Shown here in pieces: positions 51,160 to 58,572 of a stretch of 64,000 bases of DNA. Below the pieces are notes generated by a model that was not told the origin of the DNA, did no database searches, and was given only the letters and a program-made list of their open reading frames with translations. This stretch comes from Endoryza sp044226045 (GTDB lineage Bacteria > Bacteroidota > Bacteroidia > Chitinophagales > Chitinophagaceae). Location: contig JBGAHR010000003.1 in NCBI GenBank assembly GCA_044226045.1, positions 62,001-126,000 of the forward strand, given 5' to 3'. Position 1 is the stretch's first letter. Each line of letters starts with the position of its first letter. Both the position numbers and the translations under genes were made by a program.

Positions 51160-53557
51160 ATGAGCCACAACTAATACATCCATCCTGCATCGTACAAACG
51201 GCACCTTCTGCGAAATCGGTCGTGATATCGTCTACATTGTTTCCGCCCTTGGGAGCTGCGCCTTGTACGGGAACTACCGGCTGCATTTGTTCATCAGCCT
51301 GTTTTTCCACGGTAAACTGAACCGCCTGGGAAGCCGCCTGTGTTCTCAGGTAGTACATACCTGTTTTCAATCCCTTCTTCCATCCATAGAAATGCATGGA
51401 AGTAAGTTTGGAACTGGTCGGACTGTCTACAAACAGGTTGAGTGACTGCGACTGGCAGATGAAGGCTCCGCGATCAGCGGCCATATCGATGATGGTTCTC
51501 TGTTTGATTTCCCATACTGTTTTGTACAGTTCCTTGATCTCAGCCGGAATTTCGGGAATGTTCTGTATCGATCCGTTAGCGGCAATGATCCTGTTCTTCA
51601 TGCTGTTGTTCCACAAGCCGAGATTAACGAGGTCTTTCAGCAGGTGTTTGTTCACGATGATGAACTCACCGCTGAGCACTCTTCTCGTATAGATATTGCT
51701 GGTATACGGTTCAAAGCATTCGTTGTTGCCAAGGATCTGTGAAGTGGAAGCGGTGGGCATCGGTGCAACCAGTAAAGAGTTGCGAACACCATATTCCATC
51801 ACTTCTTTCTTCAGGCTTTCCCAGTTCCAGCGATCGCTGGGTTGCACACCCCACATATCGAACTGGAAAATTCCTTTGGAGACCGGTGAACCTGCAAATG
51901 TTTCATAGGCTCCTTCGGTTTTTGCCAGGTCCTTGCTCGCCGTCATGGCTGCGAAATAGATCGTTTCAAAAATATTCTTGTTGAGCATGCGGGCGAGATC
52001 GCTCTCGAAGGGCAGGCGCATCAGAATAAATGTATCGGCCAGTCCCTGCACGCCGAGACCAATGGGGCGATGACGCAGGTTGGAAGTTCTGGCTTCTTCT
52101 ACCGGATAATAATTACCATCAATGATCTTGTTCAGGTTTTTGGTAACCTGGTATGTCACCTCATAGAGCGCATCAAAATCAAACTTGCCTTCGTTGACGA
52201 AGCGGGGCAAGGCGATGGAAGCGAGGTTACATACGGCCACTTCATCCTTGCTGGTGTACTCAATGATCTCTGTGCAGAGATTGCTGCTCTTGATCGTGCC
52301 AAGGTTTTGCTGGTTGCTCTTGCGATTAGCGGCGTCTTTATACAAGAGGTAAGGTGTACCGGTTTCTATTTGTGCATCGAGTACCGCGAACCAGAGGTCT
52401 TGCGCTTTCACCGTTTTACGGGCTCTGCCTTCGGATTCGTATTGCTGGTACAGTTTTTCAAATTCCTCCCCCCAGCAGTCGCTCAATCCAGGAGCTTCAT
52501 TGGGGCAGAACAGGCTCCAGTTTCCATTTGATTCCACCCGCTTCATGAACAGGTCCGGGATCCACAGCGCGTAAAACAGGTCGCGCGCTCTCAGTTCTTC
52601 TTTACCGTGGTTCTTGCGGAGATCGAGGAATTCAAATACATCTGCATGCCAGGGCTCGAGATAGATCGCAAAGGCGCCTTTTCGTTTTCCGCCGCCCTGG
52701 TCCACATAACGGGCTGTGTCGTTGTACACCCGCAGCATGGGGATGATACCGTTACTGGTACCGTTGGTACCGCCGATATAGCTTCCGGTGGCGCGGATAT
52801 TATGAATAGCCAGGCCGATACCGCCGGCGCTTTGTGAAATCTTGGCTGTTTGTTTCAGTGTATCATAAATACCATCGATACTGTCTTCCTTCATGGTCAG
52901 CAGGAAGCAGGATGACATTTGCGGTTTGGGCGTACCTGCATTGAAAAGAGTGGGGGTGGCATGGGTAAACCAACGCTCACTCATCAGGTTGTAGGTTTTG
53001 ATAGCGCTTTCAATATCTTCTTTATGAATGCCCACTGCTACGCGCATATACATATGTTGCGGACGCTCGGCTATCTTCCCATCAATTTTAAGGAGATAAG
53101 ATTTTTCCAGTGTTTTGAATCCGAAATAATCAAAGGCGAAATCACGATCATAAATAATGGTGCTGTCGAGCAGTTCGGCATTTTTTTCGATCACTTCCCA
53201 TACATCATCTGCCAGCAGCGGCATTCTTTTGCCTGTTGCTTTGTCAACATAGTTGTACAGCTTGTTCATGGTTTGTGAGAACGACTTCACGGTGTTTTTA
53301 TGAAGGTTGCTCACAGCGATGCGACTCGCCAGGATCGCGTAATCCGGATGTTTGGTTGTTAATGAGGCGGCGGTTTCCGCAGCCAGGTTGTCGAGTTCAG
53401 TGGTGGTAACACCGTCATAAATTCCTTCAATAACTTTCTTGGCAACATCGATAGGGCTTACCAGGGAGCTGAGCGAATAACTCAGCTTTTCAATGCGGGC
53501 AGTGATTTTATCGAACTTGACGCTTTCTTTCTTTCCGTTTCTTTTGATAACGTACAT
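51158..53557 (-). CDS. nrdA: Ribonucleoside-diphosphate reductase, alpha subunit (class I)
   Basis: A 799-residue catalytic subunit that reduces ribonucleotides to deoxyribonucleotides. N-terminal ATP-cone (MYVIKRNGKKESVKFDKITARIEKL, allosteric activity site); barrel with FLLTMKEDSIDGIYDTLKQTAKISQSAGGIG; active-site NLCTEIIEY; and a C-terminal redox tail ending CTMQDGCISCGS that passes electrons from thioredoxin or glutaredoxin. Follows nrdB by 32 bp in the same operon, behind a cobalamin riboswitch. Confidence 0.96.
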   Translation of the reverse strand: MYVIKRNGKKESVKFDKITARIEKLSYSLSSLVSPIDVAKKVIEGIYDGVTTTELDNLAAETAASLTTKHPDYAILASRIAVSNLHKNTVKSFSQTMNKLYNYVDKATGKRMPLLADDVWEVIEKNAELLDSTIIYDRDFAFDYFGFKTLEKSYLLKIDGKIAERPQHMYMRVAVGIHKEDIESAIKTYNLMSERWFTHATPTLFNAGTPKPQMSSCFLLTMKEDSIDGIYDTLKQTAKISQSAGGIGLAIHNIRATGSYIGGTNGTSNGIIPMLRVYNDTARYVDQGGGKRKGAFAIYLEPWHADVFEFLDLRKNHGKEELRARDLFYALWIPDLFMKRVESNGNWSLFCPNEAPGLSDCWGEEFEKLYQQYESEGRARKTVKAQDLWFAVLDAQIETGTPYLLYKDAANRKSNQQNLGTIKSSNLCTEIIEYTSKDEVAVCNLASIALPRFVNEGKFDFDALYEVTYQVTKNLNKIIDGNYYPVEEARTSNLRHRPIGLGVQGLADTFILMRLPFESDLARMLNKNIFETIYFAAMTASKDLAKTEGAYETFAGSPVSKGIFQFDMWGVQPSDRWNWESLKKEVMEYGVRNSLLVAPMPTASTSQILGNNECFEPYTSNIYTRRVLSGEFIIVNKHLLKDLVNLGLWNNSMKNRIIAANGSIQNIPEIPAEIKELYKTVWEIKQRTIIDMAADRGAFICQSQSLNLFVDSPTSSKLTSMHFYGWKKGLKTGMYYLRTQAASQAVQFTVEKQADEQMQPVVPVQGAAPKGGNNVDDITTDFAEGAVCTMQDGCISCGS

Positions 53558-53589
53558 GGTGGGTTAGTTGAGATGGTTGAACAATGCTC

Positions 53590-54561
53590 TTAGAAATCTT
53601 CTTCGAGAGAGAACGTTTGTGATTCTTTGGAAGCCAGCACCCCGGCTTTCTGGTAATCGCCTACGCGTTTTTCGAAGAAGTTGGTTTTTCCCTGGAGTGA
53701 AATCATTTCCATGAAATCAAAAGGATTGGAAGAATTAAACATTTTAGGATATCCCAGTTCGCTTAGCCAGCGGTCGGCTACGAACTCGATGTACTGTTTC
53801 ATGAGGTCGGCATTCATGCCAATGAGTTTTACCGGCAAGGCATCGGTAATGAATTCTTTCTCGATCTCCACCGCGTTTCCGATGATGCTGTAAACCTGTT
53901 CCTGGCTGAGTTTGGCGTTGAGCATGGAATAGAGCAGGCAGGCGAACTCGCAGTGCATGCCTTCATCCCGGCTGATCAGTTCATTGCTGAAAGTGAGTCC
54001 CGGCATCAGGCCACGTTTTTTCAACCAGAAAATAGAGCAGAAGCTGCCGCTGAAGAAAATGCCTTCCACGGCGGCAAAAGCCACGAGGCGTTCAGCGAAG
54101 GTGCCGTTCTCAATCCATCTCAGGGCCCATTCTGCTTTTCTCTTTACAGCGGGTACGGTTTCGATAGCATGGAACAGGCGGTGTTTTTCCTGGGGATCCT
54201 TGACATAAGTGTCGATCAGCAACGCGTAGGTTTCAGAATGGATATTCTCCATCATGATCTGGAAGCCATAAAAGCAACGGGCCTCCGGAAGCTGTACTTC
54301 GCTCATGAAGTTTACCGCCAGGTTTTCATTTACAATGCCATCGCTGGCGGCAAAGAATGCCAGTACGTGCGAAATGAAATGACGTTCGCCGTCATTGAGA
54401 CTCGCCCAGTCTTTCAGATCGCCGCTGAGATCGATCTCTTCCGCGGTCCAGAAGCTGGCCTCATGCTTTTTATATTGTTCCCATAGTTTCGGATAGTTGA
54501 TCGGGAGGATAACAAAGCGATCCTTGTTTTCCTTCAACAGGATTTCATTTTCAGTTTGCAT
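53590..54561 (-). CDS. nrdB: Ribonucleoside-diphosphate reductase, beta subunit (class I)
   Basis: A 323-residue ferritin-like radical-generating subunit. Metal-ligand helices are visible (NIHSETYALLIDTY, EGIFFSGSFCSIFWLK, RDEGMHCEFACLL), and the C-terminal tail TFSLEEDF is the usual docking peptide for NrdA. The order nrdB-nrdA, the 32-bp gap and the 133-bp leader with a cobalamin riboswitch suggest one regulated transcript. The metallocofactor type cannot be decided here. Confidence 0.95.
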   Translation of the reverse strand: MQTENEILLKENKDRFVILPINYPKLWEQYKKHEASFWTAEEIDLSGDLKDWASLNDGERHFISHVLAFFAASDGIVNENLAVNFMSEVQLPEARCFYGFQIMMENIHSETYALLIDTYVKDPQEKHRLFHAIETVPAVKRKAEWALRWIENGTFAERLVAFAAVEGIFFSGSFCSIFWLKKRGLMPGLTFSNELISRDEGMHCEFACLLYSMLNAKLSQEQVYSIIGNAVEIEKEFITDALPVKLIGMNADLMKQYIEFVADRWLSELGYPKMFNSSNPFDFMEMISLQGKTNFFEKRVGDYQKAGVLASKESQTFSLEEDF

Positions 54562-54693
54562 GTCGCACTATTTTACCGGGTTAGACAATGCCGTGGGAAG
54601 GGGTGGGGGTGCTGATTACATCCGGAAGGGCTTCCGGTGTGTATCAGTTCCTGCCTCTCTACCCGAAGGCGTGGCAACTTTTTTGGTGAAAAT

Positions 54694-54874
54694 GGCAGGT
54701 CTTCTGACTTGGTCTCGCTGATCCTTCCCGGCGGTTGGCCCGCCAGTGGCTTGATTGTCAGCATCGTGAAAGACTGAAAGGATTAACTTCCGGTTCACGG
54801 CCTCACAGCTACGGGGATAGTCCCGGATTTTCACCGGATTCCCTTTTAATCCCGGCATTGGCTGCCGGGAACCA
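54694..54874 (-). promoter_or_regulatory. Cobalamin riboswitch controlling nrdB-nrdA
   Basis: Read on the minus strand, the element starts with GGTTCCCGGC.. and contains GGGAATCCGGTGAAAATCC, GACTATCCCCGTAGCTGTGAG and the B12 box AGTCAGAAGACCTGCCA at its 3' end (about 54694-54710). It ends about 133 nt before the nrdB start. Binding of B12 should lower expression of this B12-independent reductase, which makes sense if a B12-dependent class II enzyme also exists in the genome. Confidence 0.92.
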
Positions 54875-54988
54875 TAATCACATCACAATTTTACTAAGCA
54901 ATCATTTTCCCGGACTTTTGAGTTATTCACGGGTTGTGGAGAAGACGTGATTGAAATCTGGAAAGTCTTGCGGGGACAGTGTTTCACG

Positions 54989-55143
54989 CGCTTTTTGCGT
55001 TTTACGTTTTACGTTTTGCGTTTCAGGTTCCAGCCAGCATTGGAGTTTGCGTGCGAGCAGACTTTTTTAAGGGATACTCTTGCTATAGAATACCGACTTT
55101 GCAGCCGATTAACGTGAAACGCAAAACGTAAAACGCAAAACAT
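54989..55143. repeat. Inverted pair of GTTTTACG-word tracts
   Basis: GCGTTTTACGTTTTACGTTTTGCGTTTCA (about 54997-55026) is the near reverse complement of GTGAAACGCAAAACGTAAAACGCAAAAC (55113-55140). Each arm is itself a degenerate tandem repeat of an 8-10 bp word. They flank about 90 bp and end at the btuB-like stop codon. No T-run typical of terminators follows. Confidence 0.75.
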
Positions 55144-57074
55144 CAAAGACTCACTGCCACCCCTCCATTCACCATAAACGGAATGGAGTTATAGCCCCGG
55201 ATATCGAAGAACTTTTTGTTGGTGATGTTTTGGAAATCGCTGAAGAGTTTGATCTTTTCGTTCCATTTGTATTCGATATAGGCTCCGAGGATAAAATAAG
55301 CGCCGAGCTTTTCGTCTGGTTCCATGTATCCGCCAAAATCGTATCGCTTACTCACGTACTTGCCATTAACCGAAATATACAGCGAAGGAATGACCTGGTA
55401 AGAAAGCGTGGTATTGATGGTATGCTGTGGTCTTTTCAATAAATAACGATAAGTGGTGTCTTTGAAACTTATCCTGCTTTGTGATTCCTCTGAAGGATGC
55501 AGGTATGTATAATTAGCAATGATATTGACTGATTTCACCGGCTTATAGGAAAGCTCCACTTCAACCCCTTTTACCACTTGTTTATTGAAGTTGAAATACT
55601 GGAAGATGACATTGTTGAAATCGAGCCCGTTCCTGATATCGCGTTGCAGGAATACCACTCGCGATTGAACCTGCTGATGTTGCTGCTGGATGCCGAATTC
55701 ATAATTGGTACTGTACTCCGGTTTGAGATCGGGATTGCCATAATCGGAATACAGTTGATAGAGACTGGGCGCTTTAAATGCAGTGGCCACACTTCCGAAT
55801 ATCCGTACATGTGGTAACAGGCGATAGGACGGATTAAAAGTAAAAGTGGTGTTGTTTCCATAACGACTGTGGACATTCAGTCTTCCCCCCACTTCGATAT
55901 TTAGTTTTTCCCGGAGTCCATTATAGATCACGGAAAAATAAGCGGATGCCTGGCTGTGAACCGTATCTCTGAATCCGCTGGTAAAAGGTCCAAAACTGCT
56001 GATGGATAAAAACTGGCTGTTCATGCTGCTGTACCGGAAATCGGCACCCTGCAACAGCGTGAAGCCATGATCGAGTTTGATATTCGAATAGAGTTCGAGG
56101 TACTGCGTCTTCCCGTAATAATCATCCGTTGAAAATTTGGTGAAGCCTGGCACATCGGTACTGTCGTTCCTGTAATTACGATAGATATCACTGTATTGAT
56201 AAATACCATTCAGGATGACATTGTTTTTCTGGTAATGAAAGGAGGCTCCGGTCATGAGGTTTTTGTTCCTGATAGCGAAGTCCTTCTCATCCGTAAATAC
56301 GGAAGCATCGATATCATTCCGGTAACGGGTGTAATGGAAGAACCCACGGATTGACAAATAAGGACTGGCATTGTATTGCAGCGAAGCGGCGCTTACATTG
56401 CTCGTATATCCATCCCGATCAAATCCGGCCTTGCCCGTGCTATCGTAAGCAGCTGAGAAGCCGTCCGTATTCAGGTGGGCATAGCGCGCGTTGTAAATCC
56501 ACTTTCCCATCCGTCCATACACCTGCGCGTTGGCGCGAAAGGTGTTGAAGCTGCCATAGCCGATGGTTGATTTCAGGTTGACCGGTTTCTTCACTTCTTT
56601 ATCGATTGTGATGATGTTGATCACACCGGCTACCGCGTCACTTCCGTACAAAGTGGATTGAGCGCCTTTGCAGATTTCAATCCGCTCTACATCATGCAGT
56701 GAAATCAGGTTGAGGTCGAATTCAGTGTTGATGAACGAAGGATCGTATACCGGAACGCCATCGATCAGGATTAATGTTCTGCCCGTGGAAGCACCGCGCA
56801 TGTAAATAGTTTGATTCGATCCCGTCGTGTTCAGGGATCCATTGATGGTGAGACCGGCCTGCTCATTTAATACCTGGCCGAGTGTTTTGCCCTGCGAGCG
56901 TTCCAGCACCGATTTGCCGATAACGGTAATTACCTTGCCCGTGGTACTTTGTTTTTGCGGCGCTTTGTTGGCCGTTACGATTACGTCGTCCAATTGTGTG
57001 AGGCGGGCGCTGTCTTGCGCGTGTAGGTTGCTGCTGATGGTTATCGCAGCCACCCAGAAGAAAATCTTTTTCAT
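55143..57074 (-). CDS. btuB: TonB-dependent receptor, BtuB-like (vitamin B12 uptake)
   Basis: A 643-residue outer-membrane receptor with a signal peptide (..TISSNLHAQ), a TonB-box-like segment (LDDVIVTANKAPQ), a plug (GKTLGQVLNEQAGLTINGSL..IYMRGASTGRTLILIDGVPVYDP..VERIEICKGAQSTLYGSDAVAGVINI) and a 22-strand-type barrel ending in a Phe/Leu strand. The sequence fits BtuB-like receptors, and a cobalamin riboswitch lies directly upstream, so B12 uptake is the likely role. Confidence 0.93.
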   Translation of the reverse strand: MKKIFFWVAAITISSNLHAQDSARLTQLDDVIVTANKAPQKQSTTGKVITVIGKSVLERSQGKTLGQVLNEQAGLTINGSLNTTGSNQTIYMRGASTGRTLILIDGVPVYDPSFINTEFDLNLISLHDVERIEICKGAQSTLYGSDAVAGVINIITIDKEVKKPVNLKSTIGYGSFNTFRANAQVYGRMGKWIYNARYAHLNTDGFSAAYDSTGKAGFDRDGYTSNVSAASLQYNASPYLSIRGFFHYTRYRNDIDASVFTDEKDFAIRNKNLMTGASFHYQKNNVILNGIYQYSDIYRNYRNDSTDVPGFTKFSTDDYYGKTQYLELYSNIKLDHGFTLLQGADFRYSSMNSQFLSISSFGPFTSGFRDTVHSQASAYFSVIYNGLREKLNIEVGGRLNVHSRYGNNTTFTFNPSYRLLPHVRIFGSVATAFKAPSLYQLYSDYGNPDLKPEYSTNYEFGIQQQHQQVQSRVVFLQRDIRNGLDFNNVIFQYFNFNKQVVKGVEVELSYKPVKSVNIIANYTYLHPSEESQSRISFKDTTYRYLLKRPQHTINTTLSYQVIPSLYISVNGKYVSKRYDFGGYMEPDEKLGAYFILGAYIEYKWNEKIKLFSDFQNITNKKFFDIRGYNSIPFMVNGGVAVSL

Positions 57075-57201
57075 TTGCCAAGATTTTTAAGGTGACTGCT
57101 TCCGAGGAATTTGGGTTGAATAAATCAACCCGGAAATATAAATGTCTTACAGACTTTTACATTTCATGCCTTTCACCCGAAAGCTGAATATGTTACGGAT
57201 C

Positions 57202-57382
57202 CTGGCAGGTCTTCTGGCTCGGTATGGCTGCACCTTCCCGTCTTTTCGACAGTGGTGATGAAGCAGCACGGGTGGACGAATTTTCCGGATTAATCGATCC
57301 AACCCGACCTTACAGCTACGGGGATAGCGCCGGACTTACACCGGACTTCCCTTTTAATCCCGATCATAGAAACCGGGAACCA
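57202..57382 (-). promoter_or_regulatory. Cobalamin riboswitch upstream of the BtuB-like receptor
   Basis: On the minus strand: GGTTCCCGGTTTC.., GGGAAGTCCGGTGTAAGTCC, GCGCTATCCCCGTAGCTGTAAGG and the B12 box CCAGAAGACCTGCCAGG (about 57202-57220). It ends about 130 nt before the receptor start. B12 binding should repress receptor synthesis. Confidence 0.93.
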
Positions 57383-57414
57383 AAATCCTGGCAAAAGTAA
57401 GGGATTGGGGCGTT

Positions 57415-57900
57415 TATCGTTTATCGTTTCAGGTTTATCGTTTCAGGTTGGTTTGCAGTTTGCAGTTTGCGGTTTGCGGTTCCTCAGGCGAGTCTTATCC
57501 GCCGCAGGCGGAGGACTCGCGAAGTTTTTCGTTTCAAGTTTTTCGTTTCAGGTTGGTTTGCAGTTGTAGTTTCTGTTTCCGTTTCTCATTCCGTTTCTCT
57601 TTCTGTTTCCCTTTCTATTTCCGCTCCCGCTTTCGCTCCCACTCCGTACTTCCTCAGGCGAGTCTTATCCGCCGCAGGCGGAGGACTCGCCCGAGCGAGC
57701 TTGCATTTACTCCGGTAAACCACCACATCTCACTCCCTTTCCGTTTCCCTTTCCCTTTCCGTTTCCGTTTCCGTTTCTCTTTCCCTTTCTGTTTCCCTTT
57801 CCCTTTCTGTTTCTCTTTCTCTTTCCGTTTCTGTTTCCGTTTCTCTTTCTCTTTCTCTTTCTCTTTCCGCAACCTTCCCGACAATTATTACGTATTATTA
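57415..57900. repeat. Composite low-complexity region with duplicated 40-bp hairpin
   Basis: Order: TTTATCGTTTCAGG words (57415-57446), TTTGCGG words (57452-57482), a 40-bp hairpin TCCTCAGGCGAGTC..GACTCGC (57481-57520, stems CGAGTC/GACTCG and TCCGCC/GGCGGA), more TTTTTCGTTTCAGG words, a pyrimidine tract (57565-57650), an identical copy of the hairpin (57651-57690), then a second pyrimidine tract (57730-57870) of TTTCCG/TTTCCC/TTTCTC words. No gene is supported; long open frames here are Phe/Ser/Arg low complexity. Confidence 0.85.
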
Positions 57901-57949
57901 TTCAGAAGCAATGGACTGTTTGCCACAGTGTTCAACCATAGCGGCATAG

Positions 57950-58123
57950 CGGGTTTTTTACCTGGATGCCACTTATCCGGCATGGGTATTTAATAAGGCA
58001 TTCAAAGTGGTAAAAAGCAATACGGTACAGGGATTTGTAGTTAATATAGGTGCCAATAATGCCAGGAATGCCGTCCGGTTTGACGCCAGTGGAAATTTCG
58101 TTGCAGCCCGTACGATTTGGTAA
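57950..58123 (+). pseudogene. C-terminal fragment of a PepSY-like exported protein
   Basis: The frame reads RVFYLDATYPAWVFNKAFKV, continues through QGFVVNIGANN and ends VRFDASGNFVAARTIW with a stop at 58121. The Y-P-x-W..KAF.. and FDASGNF pattern is the second half of a PepSY-like (beta-lactamase-inhibitor-like) domain. There is no start codon and no signal peptide; a TAG lies directly upstream and the low-complexity region replaces the 5' part. It is a remnant ahead of the cytochrome-like gene. Confidence 0.6.
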
Positions 58124-58142
58124 ATAAAAAATGGATTGAAAT

Positions 58143-58499
58143 ATGCGTTCAACAATGTTATTGACAGTACTCGCTCTTTCTGTGATCACACTGCTGTTGT
58201 CCTGTTCCAAAAGCGGATCGGGCGGTGGTAGTTTTACACCGGATTGCTCCACTTCCAAATCTTTTGCAACAGATGTTATGCCGGTGATTCAAAGTACATG
58301 CGCCATCAACTCTTCCTGTCATGCCAGCGGAAGTATCGAAGGAGTAGGGGCACTGACAAATTACAACCAGGTATTTACTTCCCGGTTTTCTATACGCGAT
58401 GCCGTAATCACAGGAAGAATGCCCAAGACCGGATCAATCAGTAATGCGCAAAAGAACGCCATTATATGCTGGATAGATGCAGGCGCGGCGAATAATTAA
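58143..58499 (+). CDS. Small cytochrome-c-like lipoprotein
   Basis: A 118-residue lipoprotein (lipobox LLLSC, C21) whose mature part resembles single-haem cytochrome domains of Bacteroidota: FATDVMPVIQSTCAINSSCH, a later GRMP (M93, candidate axial ligand) and a C-terminal IICWIDAGAANN. The haem motif is C53-x5-C59-H60 instead of CxxCH, an unusual spacing, so haem attachment is uncertain. It could be a haem-lost variant with a disulfide. Convergent with a TonB receptor gene. Confidence 0.8.
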   Translation: MRSTMLLTVLALSVITLLLSCSKSGSGGGSFTPDCSTSKSFATDVMPVIQSTCAINSSCHASGSIEGVGALTNYNQVFTSRFSIRDAVITGRMPKTGSISNAQKNAIICWIDAGAANN

Positions 58500-58517
58500 A
58501 AATAACGTTCACAAATG

Positions 58518-58556
58518 AAAGACGGGGCAGGTTTAAAACACTTGCCCCTTTCTTGT
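58518..58556. terminator. Terminator between convergent genes
   Basis: GGGGCAGG..CTTGCCCC (stem GGGGCA/TGCCCC, with further imperfect pairing) is followed by TTTCTTG. Located between the cytochrome-like gene and the convergent receptor gene, it may serve both. Confidence 0.7.
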
Positions 58557-58572
58557 TGGATTATTCGTTGGA

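Noticed and set aside
57448..57993. Long + strand frame rich in Phe/Ser/Arg and its minus-strand Lys/Arg counterpart
   Set aside because: Pure consequence of the pyrimidine/purine hexamer tracts; no gene-like features.
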